DNA of 40,882 bases, taken from NCBI RefSeq assembly GCF_030385785.1, contig NZ_JAUEDK010000037.1:1-40882 (forward strand), written 5' to 3'. Both the position numbers and the translations under genes were made by a program. Shown here piece by piece: positions 15,765 to 25,224 of the stretch (its first letter is position 1; each line of letters opens with the position of its first letter). The notes beneath the pieces were generated by a model. That model saw only the letters and a list, made by a program, of their open reading frames with translations. It was not told the DNA's origin and searched no databases. The stretch comes from Crenobacter oryzisoli. Its GTDB lineage: Bacteria > Pseudomonadota > Gammaproteobacteria > Burkholderiales > Chromobacteriaceae.

Positions 15765-16439
15765 ATGTCCCAAGCTCAGCAAACCGACCCGATCAATCAC
15801 CGCACCCTAGTAGGCCGGCAACGGCGCGAACGCACCCGCCAGAAAATCCTCAATGCCGCCCTAAAGGTGTTTGCGCTCAAGGGGCCGGAGGCGCCGGTGA
15901 TCGAAGACTTCATCGCCGAAGCAGGCATCGCGCGCGGCACCTTCTACAACTATTTCCGCACTACGCAGGATCTGCTGCAGGCCACGCTGGAATGGCTAAG
16001 CGCCGACCTTATCGCATTGATCGAAACCGAGATCGGCGAGTTGAGCGACCCGGTGTTACGGCTGACCACCGGGATACGCTTATGGCTAGGCAATGCTGAA
16101 GTCGACCCAACTTGGGCAGCCTTCTTCGCCCGTCCGGAATGCCTGGACCAGCTTCCTTTCGGCCCGGTTTTCGAACCGGTGCTTCAAGACTTGCGCAATG
16201 GACGCGCAGCGGGCCTGTTTCATTTTCCGAATGAACGCGTCGCTTTCGACCTGATCGGCGGCACCCTGATCATCGCCATGCGCAGGCACATGGGCGCCAG
16301 GGACTACCCCGGCTACGCCAACGACGTCATACGCATTTCCCTGCAGGGGCTGGGGGTCGCACCTTCCCGCATCGAAGCTGCGCTGGTACACCCGCAACCC
16401 ACGCTGCGGCGAAAGCCGAAGTCACTGGCTGCAGAGTGA
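15765..16439 (+). CDS. TetR-family regulator (224 aa), likely controls operon 2 and fadL
   Basis: N-terminal helix-turn-helix from about residue 24 to 70 (RTRQKILNAALKVFALKG, IEDFIAEAGIARGTFYNYF), then a ligand-binding domain (LSADLIALIETEIGELSDP onward). The C-terminal tail is basic (PTLRRKPKSLAAE). Start ATG 15765; the ribosome binding site is weak. It is transcribed away from operon 2 and towards the end of operon 1. The 15686 palindrome lies in its promoter. TGTCA-N3-TGACA motifs occur upstream of operon 2, upstream of fadL and just after this gene. I infer it is a repressor released by a pathway intermediate, possibly an acyl-CoA or ring compound. Confidence 0.9.
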   Translation: MSQAQQTDPINHRTLVGRQRRERTRQKILNAALKVFALKGPEAPVIEDFIAEAGIARGTFYNYFRTTQDLLQATLEWLSADLIALIETEIGELSDPVLRLTTGIRLWLGNAEVDPTWAAFFARPECLDQLPFGPVFEPVLQDLRNGRAAGLFHFPNERVAFDLIGGTLIIAMRRHMGARDYPGYANDVIRISLQGLGVAPSRIEAALVHPQPTLRRKPKSLAAE

Positions 16440-16467
16440 CCCCAGCGGCCAGCCCATAAATCAATAC

Positions 16468-16490
16468 AATTTTGTCAAAATGACAAAATT
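16468..16490. promoter_or_regulatory. 23-bp perfect palindrome between convergent tetR and operon 1
   Basis: AATTTTGTCA, a spacer of AAA, then TGACAAAATT. It contains the TGTCA-N3-TGACA motif. It lies 28 bases after the tetR stop and 51 bases beyond the operon 1 end. The stem is AT-rich, so it would be a poor terminator; an operator or operator-like site is at least as likely. Confidence 0.5.
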
Positions 16491-16540
16491 TGCCAACAAA
16501 AAGCAAATCCACGCCCGAGGCAGGTAAGCGGAACGCTGGC

Positions 16541-17575
16541 TCATAGGGCCTGCACCGGGTTGTCGAGTAGATCCAACGCCACGTCGACGATCATGTCCTC
16601 CTGTCCGCCGACCATCTTCCTCTTGCCCAGTTCCAGCAGGATCTCCACCGTGCTCAACCCGTACTTGCGCGCCGCCGCCTCGGCATGGCGCAGAAAGCTG
16701 GAATACACCCCGGCATAGCCGAGCGCGAGGGTTTCCCGGTCTACCCTCACCGGCCTGTCCTGCAAGGGTCGCACGATATCGTCCGCAGCATCCATCAAGG
16801 CATAGAGATCCGTCCCGTGCTCCCAACCCAGACGCTCGGCGGCGGCAATGAACACCTCAAGGGGGGCATTGCCGGCGCCGGCACCCATGCCGGCCAGGCT
16901 GGCATCGATACGGTCGCAGCCCTCTTCCACGGCGACGATGGAGTTGGCCACCCCCAGGCTGAGATTGTGGTGGGCATGGATACCGGTTTCCGTGGCCGGG
17001 TCCAGCACATACCTGATCGCCCGGAAGCGCTCGCGGATATCCTGCATGGTCATCGCGCCGCCGGAATCGACCACGTAGATGCAGGTGGCGCCATAGCTCT
17101 CCATCAGCTTGGCCTGCTGTGCCAGGTGTTCCGGGGTTGTCATGTGGCTCATCATCAGGAAGCCGACCGTGTCCATGCCCAGTTCGCGTGCGTACTCGAT
17201 GTGCTGCCTGGAGATGTCCGCCTCGGTGCAATGGGTGGCCACGCGTACCACGCGGGCACCGGCGCCGTAGGCTGCCTTGAGATCGTGGATGGTGCCGATG
17301 CCGGGCAGCAGCAGGGTGGCGATTTTTGTGTGGCTGACTACATCGGCCACCGCTTCGATCCATTCCAGATCGGTGTGGGCGCCAAAACCATAGGTGAAGC
17401 TGGAACCGCGCAGGCCGTCGCCATGCGCCACCTCGATGCTGTCCACCTTGGCGCGGTCCAGCGCACGGGCGATCTGCTGTACCTGGGCAATCGAATACTG
17501 ATGGCGGACGGCATGGCTGCCGTCACGCAGGGTGACGTCTGAGATATAGAGTTTCTTGCTGGATTGGAACGCCAT
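16541..17575 (-). CDS. mhpE: 4-hydroxy-2-oxovalerate aldolase (344 aa)
   Basis: A class II (metal-dependent) DRE-TIM aldolase that splits 4-hydroxy-2-oxoacids to pyruvate and an aldehyde, which is channelled to the partner dehydrogenase. Seen: [16 protein letters not shown] (residues ~14-29, Arg-Asp-Gly active-site motif), [13 protein letters not shown], then metal ligands in [15 protein letters not shown] (~199-213) and [14 protein letters not shown]. Length matches MhpE/BphI/HsaF. Last gene of operon 1, nine bases after the dehydrogenase gene; the two proteins form a complex in known systems. Confidence 0.96.
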   Translation of the reverse strand: MAFQSSKKLYISDVTLRDGSHAVRHQYSIAQVQQIARALDRAKVDSIEVAHGDGLRGSSFTYGFGAHTDLEWIEAVADVVSHTKIATLLLPGIGTIHDLKAAYGAGARVVRVATHCTEADISRQHIEYARELGMDTVGFLMMSHMTTPEHLAQQAKLMESYGATCIYVVDSGGAMTMQDIRERFRAIRYVLDPATETGIHAHHNLSLGVANSIVAVEEGCDRIDASLAGMGAGAGNAPLEVFIAAAERLGWEHGTDLYALMDAADDIVRPLQDRPVRVDRETLALGYAGVYSSFLRHAEAAARKYGLSTVEILLELGKRKMVGGQEDMIVDVALDLLDNPVQAL

Positions 17576-17584
17576 GGTGCCTCC

Positions 17585-18529
17585 TCAAAGACCGATGATG
17601 GACTGTGCCATGCGCTCGGCGGTGGCCAGCGCGGCGGAAGTCATGATGTCGAGATTGCCCGCGTAGGCCGGCAGATAATGCGCGGCGCCTTCCACCTCGA
17701 GGTAGATCGAGGTCTTGAGGCCCACAAAGCGGCCCAGGCCCGGGATGTTGAGCGGCGCATCGTCCAAAATCACGTCGAACTGCACCTTCTGCTTGAGACG
17801 GTAGCCCGGCACGTAGGCGCGCACTGCCTTCTCCATGCGCATGATCGAAGCCTCCACTTCGGCCGGATCGCGGTATTCGGACAGCACGTACACGGTGTCG
17901 CGCATGATCAGCGGCGGTTCGGCCGGATTGAGCACGATGATGGCCTTGCCCCTGGCCGCGCCGCCGACCGCTTCGATCGCCTTGGAGGTGGTCTCGGTGA
18001 ATTCGTCGATATTGGCGCGCGTGCCCGGCCCGGCCGACTTGCTGCTGATCGAGGCGACGATCTCGGCGTAGTGCACCTTGGCCACGCGCGACACCGCCGC
18101 CACCATCGGGATGGTGGCCTGGCCGCCGCAGGTGACCATGTTCACGTTGCCCTGGTCGAGGTGCTGCTCCAGGTTGACCACCGGCACGCAATAGGGGCCA
18201 ATCGCGGCCGGCGTCAGGTCGATCAGGCGGATACCGGGCTTGAGCCCGCGCAGAAAGGCATCGTTCTTGACGTGGGCAGTGGCCGAGGTGGCATCGAACA
18301 CGAAATCGATGTCGTCGAACACCGGCATGGCGGCCAAGCCCTCGATCCCTTCATGGGTAGTGGCCACGCCAAGGCGCGCAGCGCGGGCCAGGCCTTCCGA
18401 CTCCGGATCGATGCCGACCATCGCGGCGATTTCCAGATGGCGGCCGTGGCGCAGCATCTTGATCATCAGATCGGTGCCGATATTGCCGGAACCGACGATA
18501 GCGGCCTTCAGTTTCTTGTCGTCACGCAT
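17585..18529 (-). CDS. mhpF: Acetaldehyde/propionaldehyde dehydrogenase, acylating (314 aa)
   Basis: It oxidises the aldehyde from the aldolase to acyl-CoA with NAD+ and CoA. Rossmann motif [14 protein letters not shown] (residues ~11-24), catalytic Cys134 in [11 protein letters not shown], and the [19 protein letters not shown] segment typical of MhpF/BphJ/HsaG. Length is standard. ATG 18529 lies 12 bases after the hydratase stop. Together with the aldolase it completes the lower meta-cleavage pathway to central metabolism. Confidence 0.96.
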   Translation of the reverse strand: MRDDKKLKAAIVGSGNIGTDLMIKMLRHGRHLEIAAMVGIDPESEGLARAARLGVATTHEGIEGLAAMPVFDDIDFVFDATSATAHVKNDAFLRGLKPGIRLIDLTPAAIGPYCVPVVNLEQHLDQGNVNMVTCGGQATIPMVAAVSRVAKVHYAEIVASISSKSAGPGTRANIDEFTETTSKAIEAVGGAARGKAIIVLNPAEPPLIMRDTVYVLSEYRDPAEVEASIMRMEKAVRAYVPGYRLKQKVQFDVILDDAPLNIPGLGRFVGLKTSIYLEVEGAAHYLPAYAGNLDIMTSAALATAERMAQSIIGL

Positions 18530-18541
18530 GGAAGCGTCTCC

Positions 18542-19336
18542 TCAGATGAAACGGCAGCTGACTTCGCCGAGGCGGGTCAGGCGCAAATGCAGGCGATCTC
18601 CGGCTACTACCGGGGTCATCGGCCCCAGCGCACCGGACAGCAGCACATCGCCGGCCTGTAGCGGGCGGCCATACGCTGCCATGGCGCGCGCCAGCCACAG
18701 GCAGGCGTCAAGCGGGTTGCCAAGACAGGCGGCGCCGACGCCGATGGCGGCTTGCGCGCTGTTCTTCTGCAGCAGCATGCCTTCCAGGCTCAGATCGAGC
18801 CCGGACAGGCGGGTTGGCTGCTTGCCTAGCACGTACAGCGCGGACGAGGCGTTGTCGGCCACGGTATCGACCAGCGTGATGTTCCAGTCGGCGATGGCGG
18901 AATCGACGATCTCTAGCGCCGGCAGCAGGTATTCAACCGCCAGCAGCAGTTCGTTCAGGCTGGTATCCGGATTGGGCAGATCGCGCCCCAGCACAAAGGC
19001 GATCTCGCCTTCGGCCTTGGGCTGAATCAGCCGCACGCAGTCGATCTCACCGCCGTCCAGCACCTCCATGTCGGCGAACAGCATGCCGAAATCGGGCTGA
19101 TCGACACCCAACTGCTGCTGCACCGCTTTCGAGGTCAGGCCGATTTTTCTGCCGGTCAGGCGCCGGCCGGCCACCAGCGCGTCGCGGGTGTTGATTTCCT
19201 GCACCGCATAGGCATCCTGCAGGCTGGAAATGTTGAAGGTCTCGGAGATGCGCGCGCAGGGCTGGCGGTTGCGGCGCGCCTCGGCCAAGCTGGCGGCTGC
19301 ACATTCCAAGCGAGCAAGGGAATTGGACAAGGTCAT
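18542..19336 (-). CDS. mhpD: 2-hydroxypenta-2,4-dienoate hydratase (264 aa)
   Basis: Adds water to 2-hydroxypenta-2,4-dienoate (or an alkyl homologue) to give 4-hydroxy-2-oxovalerate. Typical MhpD/BphH/HsaE features: DAYAVQEINTRDALVAGRRL, GRKIGLTSKAVQQQLGVDQP, DFGMLFADM, then EGEIAFVLGRDLP (metal ligands) and a C-terminal GAACLGNPLDACLWLA. Distantly related to the FAH family. The start at 19336 is four bases after the hydrolase stop, indicating tight coupling. Confidence 0.95.
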   Translation of the reverse strand: MTLSNSLARLECAAASLAEARRNRQPCARISETFNISSLQDAYAVQEINTRDALVAGRRLTGRKIGLTSKAVQQQLGVDQPDFGMLFADMEVLDGGEIDCVRLIQPKAEGEIAFVLGRDLPNPDTSLNELLLAVEYLLPALEIVDSAIADWNITLVDTVADNASSALYVLGKQPTRLSGLDLSLEGMLLQKNSAQAAIGVGAACLGNPLDACLWLARAMAAYGRPLQAGDVLLSGALGPMTPVVAGDRLHLRLTRLGEVSCRFI

Positions 19337-19340
19337 CTCC

Positions 19341-20204
19341 TCAGCTCACCAGTTCGGTGGCCGCAGGCAAAGCCTGAACTTCGTCGGCGAGAAAGCGCAG
19401 GCTTTCGCCGTTGAAGAGCTCCGGATGCTCCATCTGCACCCAGTGGCCGCAGCGCCCAACTAGCATGACCTTGCAGTCGCGGATGCCATCGGCCAGCAAA
19501 GCGGCCGTTTCAACCGGGCAGAATTGGTCATCGGTGCCCCAGAAGCACAGGGTCGGGCAGGCAATTTCGCCCAGGCGCGGCAGCAGATTGTCGACCTTCA
19601 ACGTCGAGTAGACTTGCCGCGGCTGCGTCTTGGCCACTGCCAGCCGCTCGGAAATCAGGGCATCCGGAATCTTGCTCGGGTCATATACCTGGCGGTCGAA
19701 CACCTTCTTGAGCTTGGTCCAGCTCGGCCCGCCCGGCCCCAGCATGGTCCACATCATGGCGCGGATGCCCGGCATGCGCAGATAGCGCAGCTTCTTGCCC
19801 AGACCACCCGGCGCCAGCAGGATCAGCTTGTTCATGCGCTCGGCGTTTTCCATGGCGAAGCGCAAGGCCACCGCGCCGCCCATGGAATTGCCCACCAGAT
19901 TGACCTTGCGCAAGCCGAGCTGGGTCACCAACGACTTCAGAGCCACCACCTGAAACGCCAGCTCGTAACGGCGATCGGCCGGCTTGCTCGACTGGCCGTA
20001 GCCGAACAGATCGAGCGCAATGGCGCGGAAGCCCGCGCGCGCGAATTCCAGCATATTGCTTTCGAAATTGCTTTGCCCGCTGGCACCGGGACCGCTGCCG
20101 TGTAGAAAAATCACCGCCGGCCCGCTACCGCACTCCTGAAAATGCAGGCGCAGTCCATCGCCCGCATCCAGATAACGGCCTTCGCTCAAAGCGAGTCTTG
20201 CCAT
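19341..20204 (-). CDS. meta-cleavage product C-C hydrolase, alpha/beta hydrolase (287 aa)
   Basis: Hydrolyses the C-C bond of a 2-hydroxy-6-oxo-dienoate, releasing 2-hydroxypentadienoate and a carboxylic acid. The oxyanion region is FLHGSGPGASGQSNF (~33-47). The nucleophile is Ser107 in VGNSMGGA, the acid is in WGTDDQFCP (Asp225/226), and the His is His254 in RCGHWVQMEHPE. This is the MhpC/BphD/HsaD type. The frame extends upstream to 20390, but ATG 20204 has AAGGA eight bases before it and gives the family length. For a 3-alkylcatechol the acid released would be the alkyl side chain plus one ring carbon. Confidence 0.94.
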   Translation of the reverse strand: MARLALSEGRYLDAGDGLRLHFQECGSGPAVIFLHGSGPGASGQSNFESNMLEFARAGFRAIALDLFGYGQSSKPADRRYELAFQVVALKSLVTQLGLRKVNLVGNSMGGAVALRFAMENAERMNKLILLAPGGLGKKLRYLRMPGIRAMMWTMLGPGGPSWTKLKKVFDRQVYDPSKIPDALISERLAVAKTQPRQVYSTLKVDNLLPRLGEIACPTLCFWGTDDQFCPVETAALLADGIRDCKVMLVGRCGHWVQMEHPELFNGESLRFLADEVQALPAATELVS

Positions 20205-20269
20205 CTTCTTATCCTTCCCATCGGCGCCGGATGCCCACAACGTGCGGCCATCGCGGCGGCACGCTTGCG

Positions 20270-20587
20270 TTAGAGCACGGCCATGATGCGCGGGGCCAGT
20301 TTCATCAACCCCAGGTTGCCGCTGATCTTGATCTTGCGCGTCAACGCGGCCACGTGCGGGGCCAGTTTCTTGGCACGCAGGTCGACCCACACCTTGAGCG
20401 GCGCAGTGATGGTGATGTCGGCTTCCAGACTGCCATCGCGGCAGACCACGGCGGGATCGATCGAGGCATCGATATGCACCGCCCCTTCGCCTTCGAACAC
20501 AAACTTGAGACGGGCGCCGAGATTGCCTAGCTTGGTGGCTTTTTGTTCCAGCTCCGCGGCCAGAAAATCGAAATTCAGTTCACTCAT
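20270..20587 (-). CDS. Stand-alone SCP2 sterol/lipid-carrier-like protein (105 aa)
   Basis: Matches the SCP2 fold by pattern: KFVFEGEGAVHIDASIDP, then ADITITAPLKVWVDLRAKKL, and KISGNLGLMKLAPRI (the 'gdl-x-l-a-lk-l' end of the family). SCP2 domains bind hydrophobic ligands such as sterols and acyl chains in a tunnel. No signal peptide. It sits inside operon 1 between dioxygenase and C-C hydrolase, a place where classical mhp/bph/hsa operons have no such gene. It probably carries or presents a lipophilic intermediate. ATG 20587 is 22 bases after the dioxygenase stop. Confidence 0.85.
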   Translation of the reverse strand: MSELNFDFLAAELEQKATKLGNLGARLKFVFEGEGAVHIDASIDPAVVCRDGSLEADITITAPLKVWVDLRAKKLAPHVAALTRKIKISGNLGLMKLAPRIMAVL

Positions 20588-20609
20588 TGCAGGTTTCTCC
20601 TCCGGTGGG

Positions 20610-21479
20610 TTAAAGCTTGTGGCCCCATTCGCTGATGGCGTCGTAGGTTTTCACTTCCCAGTGGCTTTCATCGTTGATTTCCAGCCCGCCGGTGCCGAAT
20701 TCGACGTTGGAATCGCTTGGGGTCTTGGCGTAAAAGGACAGCATGCGGTCGTTCGGATGGCGGCCCATTTCCATATGGATCGGGATGTCCATGTTCTTGG
20801 CGCGTTCCAGCGCCCGGCCGACAACGTCGACATCCTTCACCTCCACCATCAGGTGGTGCATGCGGTACAGCGCAGGCACCCCGGCCAGCGCCAGCGTGTG
20901 ATGGCGCGGATTGATGTGGAAAAAGGTGAACCGGATCGGAAAGCCCTGGATGTCCTGGCGGATGTAGTCGCTAACCTTGAAGTCCAGCACGTCCTTGTAG
21001 AAGGCCTCGCAGGCATCGAGGTCTTCCGCCGTGATGGCGATATGCCCAAAGCCTTGGCTACCGGTCAGGAAACCACCCGGGATATGCGGCAGAGCGGGCG
21101 GCTCGGACAGCCGCAGCGGATTGCAGACGGCTTCCAGACGCAGGCCTTCCGGATCCTGGAACCAGAACATGTCTTCCACTTGACGTTCGGCCACCTCATC
21201 CGCCGTGCCGTGCACGCACTCGATGCCGCGGCTGCGCAGGTGCTGCTCGAACGCCCGCAGTTCGGCCCGGTTGGCCACCTGGAAACCGGCGGCCCAGATG
21301 TCTTCCGTTTCACTCGGCTTGACGATGAAGCGGTAGGCCTGCTCGTCCATCCGCACCTTGAGCGAGCCGTCGGCCTGCTCATGCACCTCCATGCTCAGAA
21401 AGTCGGTGAAATAGCTGTGCCATTCATCGATCCTGCTGCTGCCGAGGATCAGGTAATTGAGATTCTTCAAATAGCTCAT
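20610..21479 (-). CDS. Type I extradiol catechol dioxygenase, BphC/HsaC type (289 aa)
   Basis: Cleaves a substituted catechol next to the hydroxyls (meta cleavage) with Fe(II) and O2. Two VOC modules: an N-terminal non-catalytic module (~1-130) and a C-terminal catalytic module. Ligands visible: His146 in GFGHIAI, His208 or His209 in MHHLMVEV, and Glu260 in SNVEFGTGG. These match the His146/His210/Glu260 numbering I recall for BphC. ATG 21479 lies 12 bases after the monooxygenase stop. The substrate is the catechol produced by the adjoining two-component monooxygenase. Confidence 0.95.
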   Translation of the reverse strand: MSYLKNLNYLILGSSRIDEWHSYFTDFLSMEVHEQADGSLKVRMDEQAYRFIVKPSETEDIWAAGFQVANRAELRAFEQHLRSRGIECVHGTADEVAERQVEDMFWFQDPEGLRLEAVCNPLRLSEPPALPHIPGGFLTGSQGFGHIAITAEDLDACEAFYKDVLDFKVSDYIRQDIQGFPIRFTFFHINPRHHTLALAGVPALYRMHHLMVEVKDVDVVGRALERAKNMDIPIHMEMGRHPNDRMLSFYAKTPSDSNVEFGTGGLEINDESHWEVKTYDAISEWGHKL

Positions 21480-21491
21480 GGTGTTCCCCGA

Positions 21492-22706
21492 TCAGATGAA
21501 CAGCGACAGGATGTCGTCGGGGTAGTGATCCATGGCCATCTGACCCAGGGTGCTGCCCCATTTGACGCGGTTGTTGATGGCATGCACGCGGGCAGCCTGG
21601 ATGTCGCAATACAGGCGCTGCATCGGCTGCGTGCTCACCAGCGAGCGGGCGCCGCTGGCGACGAAGATGCGGTCGGCGGCACGGTAGGCCAGATCGACCA
21701 GATTGCAGTGGTCGAAGCGGTAGCGGCCGCGGTCGAGCAGGCCAATATCGCCGTCGCGCTCGGCCGCCTCCATCACCTCGTTGAAGTTGGCGCGCAGTTG
21801 CAAGCGCGCGGCGCGCAGTTCGGCATCGGATTCGGCGATACGCAGCTGGGTCATCTGCTCGGCCGACCACTTCGCGCCGGTGTAGGCACTGGTGGCGTGC
21901 ATGGCGGACTCGACGAACAGATCGAGCATGCGCTGCGCCGCACCGAGTGCCGGCGTGGTGATGCAGGCACCGAAAATGGTGGGAAACGGTACGCGGAACA
22001 GTGGCGCATCGGCGGTGCCGTCGGCCATGCCCGGGGTGCTGAGCATCTGGCTGGCGGCGATCGGCAGCTGGCGATGGTCCGGCACGAAAGCCTCATTCAG
22101 TTCGACGCTCTTGCTGCCGGTGCCCTTGAGCCCCATCACGTGCCAGTCGTCGATGATCTTGAAGTCTTGCTTGGGCACCAGATACGTGCGGTAGTCCGGG
22201 AACGGCACCCCTTCACGCAGGATGTTGGCGCCGAGCAGCACCCAATCGACGTGGTCGACGCCGCTGGAAAAGAACCAGCGACCGCGCAGGATGCAGCCGC
22301 CCTCGACTTCTTCCACCGTACCGGTCGGCGCATAAGAGGAAGACAGCAGCACATTGGGATTGTCGCCCCACACATCCACCTGCGCCTGCAGGGGAAAGTG
22401 CGCCAGCTGCCAGTTGTGCACGCCGACTACACCCATGATCCAGGCGCTGGATGGGCAAGCCTGGGCCAGCAGTTCCTGCACCTGGAAAATATCGGCCGGA
22501 TGGCACTCGTAGCCGCCCCAGTACGATGACTGGAACATCTTGAAGAAGCCGGCCTGCTTGAAATCCGCCACCGTGCGCGGGTCCACCATGCGCAGGGATT
22601 CGGTGGTGGCCGCGCGCTCGCGCAGTACCGGCTGCATCTCGATGGCCCGGGCGATCAGCGCCTGGGCCGTAACCGTGCCCGCTTCGGGCTTCGTCATGGT
22701 GTTCAT
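21492..22706 (-). CDS. Flavin-dependent aromatic monooxygenase, HsaA type (404 aa)
   Basis: Oxygenase component of a two-component phenol ortho-hydroxylase with an acyl-CoA-dehydrogenase fold; it uses reduced flavin from the reductase at 22727. Seen: WGGYECHPADIFQVQELLAQ, PSSAWIMGVVGVHNWQLAHFP (in parts), GRWFFSSGVDHVDWVLLGA, MGLKGTGSKSVELNEAFVP, and the C-terminal RVHAINNRVKWG. Residues ~15-400 align in order with HsaA/HpaH-like proteins. Start ATG 22706 with GGAG six bases upstream; the longer open frame to 23033 is antisense noise over the reductase gene. In hsa pathways the enzyme makes the catechol for HsaC. Confidence 0.93.
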   Translation of the reverse strand: MNTMTKPEAGTVTAQALIARAIEMQPVLRERAATTESLRMVDPRTVADFKQAGFFKMFQSSYWGGYECHPADIFQVQELLAQACPSSAWIMGVVGVHNWQLAHFPLQAQVDVWGDNPNVLLSSSYAPTGTVEEVEGGCILRGRWFFSSGVDHVDWVLLGANILREGVPFPDYRTYLVPKQDFKIIDDWHVMGLKGTGSKSVELNEAFVPDHRQLPIAASQMLSTPGMADGTADAPLFRVPFPTIFGACITTPALGAAQRMLDLFVESAMHATSAYTGAKWSAEQMTQLRIAESDAELRAARLQLRANFNEVMEAAERDGDIGLLDRGRYRFDHCNLVDLAYRAADRIFVASGARSLVSTQPMQRLYCDIQAARVHAINNRVKWGSTLGQMAMDHYPDDILSLFI

Positions 22707-22726
22707 AAGGTCTCCGTCTCGTAGTT

Positions 22727-23296
22727 TCAGCTTGTGTGCAGCAGGTTGAAAGAACGCTCCCAGGCGCCGAGGTGGTCGGCCGGAAGTTGAAAAATGGGAG
22801 AGGACTTGCTGAGCCGGCCCTGGACGAAGGCCATCGGCAAAGCCTCGGACCCTTTCCTCATCGTTTCGACGCGGCACAGCACGATCCAGTGATCGCCGGC
22901 TTCGATTTCCTGCTCGATCTCGACTTCGATCCAAGCCACGCAGCCATCCAGAAGCGGCACGCCGGATTCGCCTGTGCGGCTGTCGAGCCCTTCGAAGCGG
23001 CCGTGCACGTTGCCGGAAGCGAAGCGCCAGCACAGATCGGATTGGAATTCAGACAGGAAATTGATGCAGCAGCGCTTGGTCTCGCGCATTTCGCGCCAGC
23101 TTGCCGAGCTCTTCTGCGGGCAGAACGCCACCAGGGCAGGATCGAGGCTGACCGAGGTGAAGGAGCCGATCACCATGCCGAGCGGCTGGTTTTCCGCATT
23201 GAGGGCGGTGACCACCGACACCCCGGTCGGCCAGAGTCCCATGACGGAACGATAGGTGTGCGCGTCGATGGGCGACGGCTGTGATGAGTGACTCAT
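22727..23296 (-). CDS. Flavin reductase component, HsaB/HpaC type (189 aa)
   Basis: Reduces FMN or FAD with NAD(P)H and passes it to the monooxygenase. Flavin_Reduct domain: YRSVMGLWPTGVSVVTALN, PLGMVIGSFTSVSLDPALVAFCPQKSS (in parts), then RCCINFLSEFQSDLCWRFA and GDHWIVLCRVE. ATG 23296 has GGAG seven bases upstream; ATG 23299 directly before it is the alternative. First gene of operon 1. Two copies of a TetR-type palindrome (23355 and 23428) lie in its promoter region. Confidence 0.93.
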   Translation of the reverse strand: MSHSSQPSPIDAHTYRSVMGLWPTGVSVVTALNAENQPLGMVIGSFTSVSLDPALVAFCPQKSSASWREMRETKRCCINFLSEFQSDLCWRFASGNVHGRFEGLDSRTGESGVPLLDGCVAWIEVEIEQEIEAGDHWIVLCRVETMRKGSEALPMAFVQGRLSKSSPIFQLPADHLGAWERSFNLLHTS

Positions 23297-23354
23297 CATT
23301 GTTCTCCTCATGTCCTTTGTTCCCCTTCGGCACCAGGGGAATTCGTGTCTTCTA

Positions 23355-23445
23355 TTGAACACAAATGTACAAACCAAACAAATCGAAGTCAAACACATAG
23401 TTTCAATTTTATTTGTTCGGTTGTATTTTGAACATATATGTTCAA
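23355..23445. promoter_or_regulatory. Divergent control region with two TetR-type operators
   Basis: TTGAACATATATGTTCAA at 23428-23445 is a perfect 18-bp palindrome. TTGAACACAAATGTACAA at 23355-23372 matches it at 15 of 18 positions. The region separates operon 1 (leftward) from the ligase gene (rightward). Close copies occur at 27008-27025 and, as a half site, at 27076-27093 in front of the TetR gene at 27136, which links that regulator to this control region. Confidence 0.7.
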
Positions 23446-23555
23446 TTATTTTGAAGACAAGCCGGCCATGCCATGCCAGTTGTGTTCTGCATGCTGTGCA
23501 GGTCGGCTTCCACCACTGGCGGCCCTGCTGCCCGACACTACAAGGAGCCCTACTC

Positions 23556-25159
23556 ATGACTACCGCTGCCTACGCCTATCCGCTGCTGATCAAGCAGCTA
23601 CTACACACCCCGCTGTCCTGCGCGCCTCAGCAAGAAATCGTCTATGGCGACAAGGTTCGGCTGAGCTATACGCAATGGCGCGAGCGCCTCTGCCGGCTGG
23701 CGTCCAGCCTGGCCACGCTGGGCATAGGGCACGGCGATACCGTGGCGGTGATGGATTGGGATAGCCACCGTTACCTCGAGTGCTATTTCGCGGTACCGAT
23801 GATGGGAGCCACGCTGATGAACGTGAACGTGCGCCGTCGCCCGAGCAGATCGTCTACACGATCAATCACGCTGGTGCCAAAGTACTGCTGGTCAACCGCG
23901 AATTCCTGCCACTGCTGGAATCGATTCGGCTGCGCCTCGAGACGGTCGATCGCTTCGTCCTGCTAAGCGATGAAACACAGTCCGACGTTCCGTCGTTCTC
24001 AGGCGAGTACGAAGCCTTGCTGGAATCCGCCAGCCCGGACTATGACTTTCCCGACTTCGACGAGCACACGCGCGCGACGACCTTCTACACCACCGGCACC
24101 ACCGGACTACCCAAGTGGGTGTATTTCAGTCACCGGCAACTGGTGCTGCATACGCTGGCCGCTGCCGCGGCGCTGGGCGGCTCGGCGCAACACGGGCGCT
24201 TCCACCGCGAAGACGTGTACATGCCGATTACCCCGATGCTCCACGTACACGCCTGGGGCCTGCCGTATGTCGCCACCATGCTTGGCGTCAAACAGGTCTA
24301 TCCTGGGCGCTACCAGCCGGAGCGGCTGCTCGAGCTGATCCGGCGCGAGGGCGTGACATTTTCCCAGTGCGTGCCGACCATTCTGCATATGCTGCTGACC
24401 CACCCGAGCGCCCAGGACATCGACCTGTCCAGGCTGAAGGTGGTGATCGGCGGTTCATCATTGCCGGAAGGGTTGGCCACACGGGCCCTGGAGATGGGAA
24501 TAGACGTGTTTACCGGCTACGGCATGTCGGAAACCTGCCCGATCCTGACGTTGGCCCAGCCATCCTCCTCCCAATTACCGGAAGACGCACAGTGGCGCTG
24601 CCGCGCCGGGCTGCCGATCCCGCTGGTTGACCTGCGCTTGGTCGACGAAGCGATGACGTCCCTTCCCCGTGACGGCCAGCAGATCGGCGAGGTGGTTGTG
24701 CGCGCACCGTGGCTGACGCAAGGCTATCACCAGAATACCGAGGCTTCGGAAGCGCTCTGGCACGGCGGCTACCTGCATACCGGCGATCTTGGCGTGATCG
24801 GCCCGGACGGAGTCGTAACCCTGGCCGACCGGCTCAAGGACGTCATCAAGACCAGCGGCGAGTGGGTCTCGTCGTTACAGATCGAGTCGTTGATCTCACA
24901 GCACCCGGCGGTGAGCGAGGTCGCGGTGATCGGGGGGCCGCACGAAAAATGGGGCGCACGCCCGCTCGCCTTGGTTGTGCTGAAACCCGGAGAGCAGGCT
25001 ACTCCAGAGAGCTTGATCGAGCTGGTAGCCAAGCAGGCCGCCCAAGGACAGATCTCGAAATGGGCGGTGCCCGAGCAACTGCGCATCGTAGCGGACCTTG
25101 CGCGGACCAGCGTCGGCAAGCTCGACAAGAGCCGTCTGCGCACGCAGTTCTCCGACTGA
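23556..25159 (+). pseudogene. AlkK-like medium-chain acyl-CoA ligase, one frameshift
   Basis: ATG 23556 has AAGGAG eight bases upstream. The N-terminal part (YAYPLLIKQLLHTPL to LMNVNVR) is in one frame. At about 23835-23845 one base is missing, and the rest (SPEQIVYTINHAGAKVLL onward) continues in another frame to 25159. Joined length would be about 535 residues. Motifs: YTTGTTGLPKWVYFSHRQL (phosphate loop), PMLHVHAWGLPY (typical of AlkK-type ligases), GYGMSETCP, HTGDLGVIGPDGVV, and Lys in SVGKLDKSRLR. The gene is otherwise intact, so this is a recent mutation or a sequencing error. It would activate the acid released by the C-C hydrolase. Transcribed divergently from operon 1. Confidence 0.88.
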
Positions 25160-25224
25160 CGGCGGGTGTATGAGTTGACGCCTAGCCCCCGGCGGTTTCA
25201 AGGCCCCCATGGGTGGCAAGGTGC

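Noticed and set aside
16468-16490. Treating the palindrome as a standard bidirectional terminator
   Set aside because: The stem has only two G/C pairs, and it carries the same core as two promoter-proximal sites. Left as an operator-like site.
20283-22529. A 748-residue open frame on the plus strand
   Set aside because: Antisense to three well-identified operon 1 genes; its composition (His/Gly/Ala/Val/Gln-rich) is that of a shadow frame.
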